Notes under the pieces: generated by a model
Seen by the model: the letters and a program-made list of their open reading frames with translations, nothing else
What the model was told of the DNA's origin: nothing
Database searches by the model: none
Translations under genes and position numbers: made by a program
Part shown: in pieces, positions 18,601 through 24,730 of the stretch
Layout of the letters: each line of letters begins with the position of its first letter
How positions within the stretch are numbered: position 1 is the first letter of the stretch
Source: JBCCTX01 sp964468435
Lineage (GTDB): Bacteria; Bacteroidota; Bacteroidia; J057
Length of the DNA: 64,000 nucleotides
Reading direction: 5' to 3'
NCBI GenBank assembly: GCA_964468435.1
Contig: CAYXVE010000010.1
Span: 47,960-111,959, forward strand

Positions 18601-19373
18601 ATAGTAACAGCTATGAGTTGGAAGAAGGATGGCGTGATGAAATCTTTGGGGGAAACTGGTATTTCAACCTTCACACGACAGAAGTGCCTTCTGGTGAACT
18701 ACGTGGACAGGTATTACCCGAAAGTAATTTCTTCCCATCAGATGAGGCCACTATCACTGCACCCGAAGATGGGGCTGTCGTCGTGGTAGATGGAGATTCA
18801 GCAACTGCTTTTGCTGCAACATGGGATGCTGCTACAGATGTAGACGATAATACACTCGTATATATCTGGCAGCTCTCCGCTTCTGACGACTTCGAGCAAC
18901 TCCTAGTCCAGGCCAATGTAGGAACAGAGACTACATTTACGACTAATTTTGGAGTAGTAGACAGTATCCTTACTGGAGCAGGATTGAATCCCGGGGACTC
19001 GATTACGGTATTTCACCGTGCCATAGCTTCTGACGGAAATGTTGCCACACCGGGTGGATTTGCTTCTGTAACGCTGGTAAAAGGGGTAGTTACAGATCTT
19101 GATGATGAGCTTGTCAAAGCATTTGACTGGAAAATATATCCATCTCCGGTAAATGATGATCTTACCATCAGTATCAATAGCCCTGTCGCTGGAAAAGGTA
19201 GCGTATACCTGATGGATATTAGCGGTAGAATACTGATACAAAAATCTGTACAGGTGAACTCAGGTATTCAGGCTATTCCCATGTCATTAAATGCTGTAAG
19301 TGCTGGACTGTACATTTTGCAAATAGCTGTAGACAATACAACTATTATCACTGAAAAGATTGTGAAAAAGTAA
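15639..19373 (+). CDS. Secreted cupredoxin / six-CHRD-repeat protein with T9SS sorting domain
   Basis: The 1244-residue secreted protein starts with a Sec signal peptide (MKKINIFLCFMAMVSLSMAQ). A plastocyanin-like copper domain follows (about residues 20-105) with candidate ligands His (SSHNVEE), Cys and His (YYYICQPH) and Met (SASMKG). After a lamin-tail-like domain come six CHRD domains of about 128 residues each, starting near 16.42, 16.80, 17.18, 17.57, 17.95 and 18.35 kb. Each has a GxxEVxP opening, a HIH or HLH in the middle and a YVNIHSxxxxxGEIRGQ ending. Next is an Ig/Fn3-like module, then a type A T9SS sorting tail (about 85 residues, with WKIYPSPVNDDLTI and SAGLYILQI). The Met at 15639 is preferred to the upstream GTG and to the ATG at 15633 because it begins the signal peptide directly. 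CHRD function is unknown; cell-surface location is inferred. Confidence 0.88.
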   Translation: MKKINIFLCFMAMVSLSMAQQVREVTNQGLNFVPDDIRILLGDTLRFNIASSHNVEEVDQDAWENNQNNPNSGFSAPFGGGDVIISEVGTYYYICQPHISASMKGVVRVNSGIRITGVDPVNDQITISNFGAETMDISAYRLCSEFNYTPDLSSLTIVEGELELESAGAVTITGFALTDEAADIGLYLPEGGFGSAEAMVDFFQWGSDGNGRESVAVEKGIWTAGEFVEGSGPFAYTGDGLENGLSVWEIEETSIALDEDFVAILTGTQEVTPVVTAAGGRVTADLNGDTLIISGSFAGLTAPVAVDVGGGAHIHLALAGQNGGVEFPLNFTLSADSLSGTFEADSNVFILNEDQLTALNERRFYVNIHSQFVRTGEIRGQLLPTADAYYMVNLYGSNEVPSLISGGGGNVLMELHDDSLIVTGAFSNLDGAYNENIGSHIHAAKFGSNGGIIFALTPVLNEDLSGGVYEAEDNVFVLNQGQIDTLMDRGYYVNIHTTASASGEIRGQVGAISNIRFRTFLAGSHEVPLVVSGASGGALVELIDSTLIVSGSFAGLESDFNTEVVGGAHIHRGFAGQNGGIEFLLNTQISNDNRNGQFSVAGNTFELTSGQIDTLLARQYYINIHSTNIPSGEIRGQIVPEKQYFFQAYLSGTQEVTPVLSTGRGAVIGEVQYGELTLSGSFANLGSPVATNIGGGAHIHEALAGTNGPVIFPITFKLDEDQQGGIIEANSNNFELNDTTENTLIERAYYVNIHSENNNPGEIRGQLLHEAKAYFAAPLSGSSEPVAVNSGGSGAVMVEWKGNQALVSGSFNNLSSALNTAIAGGAHIHVGYAGQNGGIVFLLASSLSTDSLSGEFQLANNSFELREGLVDTLRRRQLYVNIHSLNNPPGEIRGNILPPAMAYLTATFSGANEVQPVSSTGFGALKAEVTGNTIVLTGAFQELVGDFNFDIAGGSHLHIGGPGENGPIRIGLNASVDSSLKSGIYMPDSNSYELEEGWRDEIFGGNWYFNLHTTEVPSGELRGQVLPESNFFPSDEATITAPEDGAVVVVDGDSATAFAATWDAATDVDDNTLVYIWQLSASDDFEQLLVQANVGTETTFTTNFGVVDSILTGAGLNPGDSITVFHRAIASDGNVATPGGFASVTLVKGVVTDLDDELVKAFDWKIYPSPVNDDLTISINSPVAGKGSVYLMDISGRILIQKSVQVNSGIQAIPMSLNAVSAGLYILQIAVDNTTIITEKIVKK

Positions 19374-19390
19374 CTCGCATAACAGAAAAT

Positions 19391-19425
19391 AGGATTCCCC
19401 AATAAAGTGGGGAATCCTTTATTTT
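19391..19425 (+). terminator. Rho-independent terminator after the CHRD gene
   Basis: A perfect 10-bp stem AGGATTCCCC / GGGGAATCCT with an 8-nt loop is followed by a T-rich run (TTATTTTT) 17 bp after the stop codon. The next gene starts only about 20 bp later, so that operon needs read-through or its own promoter overlapping the hairpin. Confidence 0.85.
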
Positions 19426-19447
19426 TCATCAATTAATGAATTACAAC

Positions 19448-19870
19448 ATGAAGCGACTAGGCATCATCAGCGTTATCGTCATTCTATTAGTGAGCATAGG
19501 TATATTCCTGGGCGTTCAGTTGTATAACAAGCCCCATGAAGATATAGCCAGTTCAAACCCCGCGGTCAGTACGACGAGTGAAGCATTATTTGCAGAATAC
19601 TCTTCAAATGAGGAAACAGCTAATGAAAATTACCTCAATAAAATTATTCAGGTGGAAGGCAAAGTAGTTGACATAACTTTCACTGAGAATGGTGGTTATA
19701 TATTAATACTTAAAGGTGATGAGATGTTTGGTGTCAACTGTGCCTTTCAACCGGAAGAGGCGCAAATCCTATCGTCCACCAATGTAGGAGATAATATCGT
19801 AGTTAAAGGGATATGTACGGGTATGTTGATGGATGTGAGTCTTTCCCGATGTACGCTTGTAAATCAATAA
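19448..19870 (+). CDS. Membrane-anchored OB-fold (tRNA_anti-like) protein
   Basis: This 140-residue protein has an N-terminal hydrophobic anchor (LGIISVIVILLVSIGIFLGVQ), a short linker and an OB-fold of the tRNA_anti-like type. The fold is seen in NYLNKIIQVEGKVVDITF, GYILILKGDEMFGVNCAF and VGDNIVVKGICTG. Bacteroidota carry many such small proteins with unknown ligands. A slightly earlier ATG (19436) is possible. It is the first gene of a tight cluster with cytochrome c, YceI and DUF5777 proteins, so a supporting role in that envelope module is likely, but no activity can be assigned. Confidence 0.75.
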   Translation: MKRLGIISVIVILLVSIGIFLGVQLYNKPHEDIASSNPAVSTTSEALFAEYSSNEETANENYLNKIIQVEGKVVDITFTENGGYILILKGDEMFGVNCAFQPEEAQILSSTNVGDNIVVKGICTGMLMDVSLSRCTLVNQ

Positions 19871-19878
19871 ATGCATAT

Positions 19879-20292
19879 ATGAGCAGATTGAGATTATTTG
19901 AAAGATTAGTTTTCAACGGGCTTATCCCGGCAGTATTGATTGCTATGGTATTCCTGCTAGCAAGTTGTGAATATCAAAATGAAGAAGAGTTATTTGCTGA
20001 GGCAGTAAATGCAGATCCTGAAGATTGTAATATTGGGGAGGTCACTTATCAGGTAAATGTTCTTCCTATTCTAGAGCAACATTGTCTTACCTGTCATGAT
20101 GAACGTAATGGTTTTGGAAATGTAGTGCTGGAAGGTATTGATAATGTCAGGATTTATGCCAATAGCGGACAGCTATTGGGATCTATGGATCATCAGCCGG
20201 GATTTTATGCAATGCCTGACAATGGAGAAAAACTACCTGTGTGTGAGATAGAAACTGTAAGGAAGTGGATAGAACGTGGTACACTACCATAA
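19879..20292 (+). CDS. c-type cytochrome lipoprotein
   Basis: This 137-residue protein has a lipoprotein signal ending in LLASC (Cys30 of the ATG at 19879) and one heme-attachment motif CLTCH, in VLPILEQHCLTCHDERNG. A distal Met that could be the sixth heme ligand lies in GFYAMPDNG. The layout (motif in the first half, then NVRIYANSGQLLGSM and a C-terminal RKWIERG helix) matches the cytochrome-like proteins that accompany DUF5777 and YceI genes in Bacteroidota. The frame opens earlier at 19813 but the signal peptide marks 19879. The start lies 9 bp after the OB-fold gene. The most likely role is electron transfer at the outer face of an envelope membrane; the partner is unknown. Confidence 0.85.
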   Translation: MSRLRLFERLVFNGLIPAVLIAMVFLLASCEYQNEEELFAEAVNADPEDCNIGEVTYQVNVLPILEQHCLTCHDERNGFGNVVLEGIDNVRIYANSGQLLGSMDHQPGFYAMPDNGEKLPVCEIETVRKWIERGTLP

Positions 20293-20327
20293 AGAGATTC
20301 GTATTGACATATAAACAGATGGATAAC

Positions 20328-20897
20328 ATGAAAGATGTAAGAATACTTTTGGCTGCTATCATGTTGTGCGTAGTCGCAATTAGCCATTTGGAAGCACAAA
20401 GACTGATCACCCGTAATGGACATGTATGGTTTCATTCTTCTACACCCATTGAAGATATAGAAGCACATACATATCAGGCAATGAGTGTCCTGGATACAGA
20501 TAAGGGCGAGATGGCATTTGCCATACTGATGATGTCCTTTCAGTTTGAAAAAGCACTGATGCAGGAACACTTTAATGAAAAGTATGTGGAATCAGAAAAG
20601 TATCCCAAAGCTACCTTCAAAGGACGTATTACCAACTGGACAGATGTGAAACTGGATCAGGCAGGTGAGTACCCCGTGAAAGTGGAAGGCACTCTGGATC
20701 TGCATGGTGAGGCTCATCCCGTATCATCAGCGGGTAAGTTGAAGGTAGATGGTAATAAAATAAATGGGCAGGCTTCTTTCAGGATTTTACTGGAAGATTA
20801 CAAGATCAAGGTACCTTCCGTAGTAAGGGAAAATATTGCTGAGGTGATAGATATCGTGGTAGATGTAAATTACGAAATGACGGGTCAAAAATCATGA
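20328..20897 (+). CDS. YceI family periplasmic protein
   Basis: This 189-residue secreted protein has a signal peptide (MKDVRILLAAIMLCVVAISHLEAQ) and one YceI lipocalin-like barrel, which in characterised relatives binds polyisoprenoid lipids. Typical segments are HVWFHSSTPIEDIEAHT, KYVESEKYPKATFKGRI and GTLDLHGEAHPVSSAGKL. An upstream in-frame ATG at 20319 is also possible. It follows the cytochrome gene by about 30 bp and overlaps the next gene by 4 nt (ATGA), so it is part of one operon. YceI proteins beside cytochromes suggest quinone or lipid handling near an electron carrier; this is inference. Confidence 0.9.
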   Translation: MKDVRILLAAIMLCVVAISHLEAQRLITRNGHVWFHSSTPIEDIEAHTYQAMSVLDTDKGEMAFAILMMSFQFEKALMQEHFNEKYVESEKYPKATFKGRITNWTDVKLDQAGEYPVKVEGTLDLHGEAHPVSSAGKLKVDGNKINGQASFRILLEDYKIKVPSVVRENIAEVIDIVVDVNYEMTGQKS

Positions 20898-21796
20898 AGT
20901 ACATATTGCTGATTGTTATTTCCATATGCTTAGTTAATCTAGGCCTAGCACAGGAAGATTTACTGGATGTATTAGAGGAGGTCGAGGAAGAAAGAACGGA
21001 TTATTCGTTTGCTACTTTCAAAGGAGTAAAAGTAGTTAATGGACATTCCATTGAAATGGAAGCGGGCGGTGTATTACAGTTAATCATCTTACACAGGTTT
21101 GGCCGTATTAATGAAGGAGCGTCTGAGCTATTTGGACTGGATCGAGCTAATATCCGTCTCGCACTGGAATATGGCATGACAGACTGGTTGAATATAGGTA
21201 TAGGCAGGAGCAATATTGAAAAGACATATGATGGGTTTGTAAAAGCCAGAATACTCCGTCAGAGTACTGGAGCACACAATATGCCGTTTGGTGTTGTTTT
21301 TGTGGGTTCAGTAGGTATCAATACCCTAGAGAATATTAATCCCAATAGAGAACTGGATTTCAACAACCGTCTTTCCTACACACATCAATTATTAATCGCA
21401 CGTAAGTTCTCTGAGCGTTTCTCCTTTCAGTTGGCACCAACAATTGTGCATAGAAATCTGGTAGAAACCAGGGAAGATCAAAACCTCATATTTGCTTTGG
21501 GGACAGGGGTAAGATATAAAGTTAATCCTAGTGTGGCGATCAACTTCGAATACTACCCAGTGTTATCCGACGCTACCTCTAATAGGTTTAATGACGTATT
21601 GTCGTTGGGAGTGGATATTGAAACAGGAGGACACGTTTTTCAGTTGGTCTTTTCCAACTCAATTGCCATGACAGAAAATCTTTTTATTGCTGAGACCCAG
21701 GGTACGTGGATGGATGGAGATATTCATTTCGGGTTTAACATTAACCGGGTATTTACAGTAGGGAAAAAAGCCAGAAACAGAACTCAGGGGTATTAG
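20894..21796 (+). CDS. DUF5777 family outer-membrane beta-barrel protein
   Basis: This 300-residue protein has a signal peptide (MKYILLIVISICLVNLGLAQ), a short acidic linker and repeated amphipathic strands ending in the aromatic-rich FNINRVFTVG segment. The hallmarks are FATFKGVKVVNGHSIEM near residue 40, IILHRFGRINEG, and LDRANIRLALEYGMTDWLNIGIGRS. DUF5777 barrels typically sit beside YceI and cytochrome-like genes, exactly as here. It starts in an ATGA overlap with the YceI gene and ends the operon; a hairpin follows. Its substrate is unknown. Confidence 0.88.
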   Translation: MKYILLIVISICLVNLGLAQEDLLDVLEEVEEERTDYSFATFKGVKVVNGHSIEMEAGGVLQLIILHRFGRINEGASELFGLDRANIRLALEYGMTDWLNIGIGRSNIEKTYDGFVKARILRQSTGAHNMPFGVVFVGSVGINTLENINPNRELDFNNRLSYTHQLLIARKFSERFSFQLAPTIVHRNLVETREDQNLIFALGTGVRYKVNPSVAINFEYYPVLSDATSNRFNDVLSLGVDIETGGHVFQLVFSNSIAMTENLFIAETQGTWMDGDIHFGFNINRVFTVGKKARNRTQGY

Positions 21797-21807
21797 TGGA
21801 TGTTGCA

Positions 21808-21848
21808 GTGTGTAGAGGAAGTTGATTTTTAAGGCTTCCGCTACACAC
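21808..21848. terminator. Hairpin between convergent genes
   Basis: GTGTGTAG / CTACACAC (8 bp), one mismatch, then GGAAG / CTTCC (5 bp) form a long stem around a 13-nt loop. It sits between two convergent genes and probably stops transcription from both sides. A run of T is not adjacent, so its strength as an intrinsic terminator is uncertain. Confidence 0.5.
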
Positions 21849-21860
21849 TCCATGCATGAC

Positions 21861-22781
21861 CTATTCAATCCAGCTATTAAGAAAACGTGGAATTTCATCA
21901 ATTTTATCTATACCTCTATAGAGATATAACCTACCATTTGCATATTCTTCTGAAAAGTACAGTTCCCAAAAATCTTTGATCTCATCAATCGCTGCTTCAG
22001 ATCTTACTGATGCCCCAGGTCCTTTCCCTAAAACAATCACATTAGCTCCTTTCAGATCGGGAACACGGTCTTTATCTACAAGATCTTTGAATATTTTTTC
22101 ACGCTCTTCAAATCTTAGCCCTTTTTTGTGATTAAAGTTATATTCTTGGCTTTCGTGAATCATATCGGAAAAGAAAATGATGTAATTATAAGGTATAATT
22201 TTTTCTTCAAGCGAAAATGCATCTGCTTCTGCAGTTTCAACAATTTCCATTTCCTCTCTGCAATTCAGGATTGCCCAAAGGATATTGGAGTAGGAAGAAT
22301 ATTCTCTTCTCGCGTTATGAATGGAGTCCAGTCTGTGTTCGATGAGGGGGATAATGGTATTGACATACCTTTGCATTCTTTCACGTCGTTTCTCTTCTTT
22401 TTTGGTAATACCATCCCCTTTACGAGTAAAGGGAGGTTTGATAGAGTCGGGAATATTTTTAAAAGTAATACCATAAAAAGAATCGGCGTTCAGGAAATCC
22501 TCATAGACAATTTTGACAGGATTGGTATACGAGCCTTTATCGATGGGATAGACAATGAGGCGATCATAGGTGCCCATGTTATTGAGGATAATTTTGATCG
22601 CATTGACGTATGTATTTTTATGTTCAGGGGCGACACTACCGGATAGATCGACGAAGCAAATGATATTTTTTCGCTTCTCGTACATGTCCTCACAACCTGT
22701 GGAGAGTACACATGCTAAAGTGATCAGGATTAGGTAGCGTAGCCTGTACAAACGTGATGATATAAGGGAAATATATTTCAT
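21861..22781 (-). CDS. Lipoprotein with von Willebrand factor A-like domain
   Basis: This 306-residue lipoprotein has a long basic N-terminus and a lipobox ending LSTGC (Cys30). Directly after it comes a vWA metal-ion-dependent adhesion site (ICFVDLSGSVAPEHKN) with the DxSxS motif. The second half has YIIFFSDMIHES, a typical fourth strand with an acidic residue near the metal site. No C-terminal extra domain is seen. The gene is 14 bp downstream of a four-helix membrane protein gene on the same strand, so the pair forms an operon. The domain suggests a protein-binding role in the envelope; I do not recognise the family. Confidence 0.72.
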   Translation of the reverse strand: MKYISLISSRLYRLRYLILITLACVLSTGCEDMYEKRKNIICFVDLSGSVAPEHKNTYVNAIKIILNNMGTYDRLIVYPIDKGSYTNPVKIVYEDFLNADSFYGITFKNIPDSIKPPFTRKGDGITKKEEKRRERMQRYVNTIIPLIEHRLDSIHNARREYSSYSNILWAILNCREEMEIVETAEADAFSLEEKIIPYNYIIFFSDMIHESQEYNFNHKKGLRFEEREKIFKDLVDKDRVPDLKGANVIVLGKGPGASVRSEAAIDEIKDFWELYFSEEYANGRLYLYRGIDKIDEIPRFLNSWIE

Positions 22782-22795
22782 ATGTGGATATACAA

Positions 22796-23908
22796 TTACC
22801 AGTTTTCAGCAATTCCTGTATGAGTATATAAGTAATAGGTATAACTTTCTAGGTTGTCGATATATTCTATTTCATCTAACATTTCTATGCCTTTGCCTCT
22901 TCGAAGGTCATAATTTTCCTTGTAGGTTTTGAATTTATGGATCTTGACAAATTGCTTTCGCGACTCTTTGCGAAGTATTTTTTTAAACTTCTCTTCAAAA
23001 TTGGCGGCAAATTTAGGGTGTTGATTATGTTGGTCAGGTGAGTTGGAGCGTATGGTTTTAAAAATGAGATTACGCTTATAAGCATCCACAATAACCCGGT
23101 CTCTGTCAAGCTCCATTTTTATATATCCTGCAATGAGCGGAAGTCCCATAGCAAAGAAAATAAAGCCCATGTATAGCAGGGTCCATCTTTCTCCTTCGAA
23201 GTCTTTGGCTCGTACATCGGCTATAGCAATTACCGCAAACATCAGGATGAACATGAAAATCAGCAGAATAGGAATTTTGTTCGTATAGTTGCGTTTTTTG
23301 TAGTCCAGGATATTTTCCTGATAACTTCCCGGGTGATTATAGTGCTCGGCAGGGACTACAGATTGGTTTTGATTGTATTCATCATAATAATTGGCCTCGT
23401 AATTGGCCTCATGATATGCTTCCTGTCTCTGAGCATTAGCATACATACCTTGATGAATTTCAGGTAATTTGTAGATTTCAATATCCCTGAGTTTATCATT
23501 AATGAATATGGCTTCGAAGAGTTTGTCTGCTACCAGAATACTGGCTGTAGTCAGCACAATAGTCGTAGCAATTCTAAATACCAGGATGATTAGATCATTG
23601 CCTTCCAGAAAGATCATCGTAGAAATATAGTTGAGCACCAGTTCTGCAATAATTGCTAGAATCAGAATAATGGTGTATACCCTTAACTTACGGCGTTTTT
23701 CCTTGTATACGTGATCAGGAATGTATACACCTGCATAATCACTGGCATCCAGGTACTTGTTGGATTTTGTTTTCCCTCCAATGCCAATGCCTATTTTTCT
23801 TTCGATGGCATCCAGTGCAACCTGATTGCGCTGGAGAACAAAGCTTTTCAGCCCTCTTTCATTCCTAAAAAAGTCTCCAAACTGGATATGATACCAGAAT
23901 TTTTCCAT
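22796..23908 (-). CDS. Four-helix membrane protein with Tyr/Asn/Gln-rich loop
   Basis: I do not recognise this 370-residue protein. It has a cytoplasmic-looking N-terminal part (about 75 residues, basic), two adjacent transmembrane helices (VYTIILILAIIAELVLNYI and ILVFRIATTIVLTTASILVA), and a low-complexity linker near residues 155-200. The linker is dense in Tyr, Asn, Gln and Glu (YHEANYEANYYDEYNQNQ). Two more helices follow (IPILLIFMFILMFAVIAIA and LLYMGFIFFAMGLPLIAGY), then a charged C-terminal domain of about 100 residues. The ATG at 23908 looks genuine, and the vWA lipoprotein gene follows by 14 bp. Together they resemble a two-part envelope complex of unknown purpose. Confidence 0.65.
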   Translation of the reverse strand: MEKFWYHIQFGDFFRNERGLKSFVLQRNQVALDAIERKIGIGIGGKTKSNKYLDASDYAGVYIPDHVYKEKRRKLRVYTIILILAIIAELVLNYISTMIFLEGNDLIILVFRIATTIVLTTASILVADKLFEAIFINDKLRDIEIYKLPEIHQGMYANAQRQEAYHEANYEANYYDEYNQNQSVVPAEHYNHPGSYQENILDYKKRNYTNKIPILLIFMFILMFAVIAIADVRAKDFEGERWTLLYMGFIFFAMGLPLIAGYIKMELDRDRVIVDAYKRNLIFKTIRSNSPDQHNQHPKFAANFEEKFKKILRKESRKQFVKIHKFKTYKENYDLRRGKGIEMLDEIEYIDNLESYTYYLYTHTGIAENW

Positions 23909-24034
23909 AATATATCGGTGATTGATGATTGTTCATGGGGTATTAAAAAAAGAATAGTTGATTTCTAAGAATCTCAATCTCGTTTAATATAAACTTCCCT
24001 TATTATGATAACCGAAAAAATTACCCGTTTTAGT

Positions 24035-24242
24035 ATGAACAAATTAGTAATTTTTATTGTAACCTATCTTTTTGTCAGCTTGAAGTGCCAATAATTTTGT
24101 TTATGCCTCCATTATTAAAGGCTTAAAGGAAGATATTGCTTGGCGAAAGGATTGGATTTTTAGCCCAGGATACAATTACTGTACAGAGATTACAAATTCA
24201 TGTGGTTCTTACGTCAATCAGTTAGGCATAAAAAAGACCTGA
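24035..24242 (+). pseudogene. Remnant of a secreted, possibly C1 (papain-like) peptidase
   Basis: A start plus signal peptide (MNKLVIFIVTYLFVSLKC) runs into a stop after 20 codons. Immediately after, in another frame, lies a 44-codon open stretch with no start (VYASIIKGLKEDIAWRK, WIFSPGYNYCTEI, CGSYVNQLG) that ends at 24242. The FSPGYNY/CGSY combination resembles the region after the catalytic cysteine of bacterial C1 peptidases (commonly FSPSFIYN). Internal deletion plus frameshift would explain the arrangement. The similarity is short and only by eye. Confidence 0.3.
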
Positions 24243-24665
24243 AGTATGCTTATTTTAATTGAAAAATATCTAGATATAAAATAGCATATTTTAAATATTA
24301 TGTAATATTGTGTTTTCTTTTATTAAGATTATTAAGTATAAAATAATACATCTTATACGGATCAATTTCCCTTCATGAGCTTATTTCAGAATTTTTGTTT
24401 GCCCTGTTCCACTGATCGCTCGACCCTATTTTACGCACCAATAAATAATATCAGGAATTGTTAGCTGTACTTATTATTTGGGTTTGAAAAATATTAGCAT
24501 TCCATAAGGATTCGCGCCCTCAACCTTATGAATAACTAATCAAAAACTGATTTAATATCTAGTTATTTGCACTCGTTAAGTTATTTCTGTCTCTCTAACC
24601 AACACTACTAAACCATGCTAATTAAGTACTTATTAACAGTTCTTTTTCTAAAAAATAACTTAATG
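24243..24665. other. AT-rich intergenic region upstream of susC
   Basis: About 420 bp of AT-rich sequence with no ORF of meaning. It must hold the susC promoter, but no full TTTG-N19-TAnnTTTG pair could be chosen with confidence (candidate TTATTTGG-like sequence near 24475). Confidence 0.4.
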
Positions 24666-24715
24666 AAAGCCTGAAAAAGTGTCTTCATGTACCTTATTAA
24701 GGCTTTATTTTTTTT
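24666..24715 (+). promoter_or_regulatory. Terminator-like hairpin in the susC leader (possible attenuator)
   Basis: AAAGCCT (24666-24672) pairs with AGGCTTT (24700-24706), closing a 27-nt loop, and is followed at once by an uninterrupted run of eight T residues. The structure ends 15 bp before the susC start codon, where an intrinsic terminator would cut off the operon unless it is relieved. Confidence 0.5.
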
Positions 24716-24730
24716 ACGAAAAAATTAACC

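Noticed and set aside
16420..18720. CHRD repeats as a CRISPR or DNA repeat array
   Set aside because: Period is about 385 bp and similarity is in protein sequence; no short identical repeats with unique spacers.
22128..22646. A 172-codon plus-strand ORF opposite the vWA gene
   Set aside because: Phe/Ile-rich with no start context; opposite a gene with signal peptide and vWA motif.
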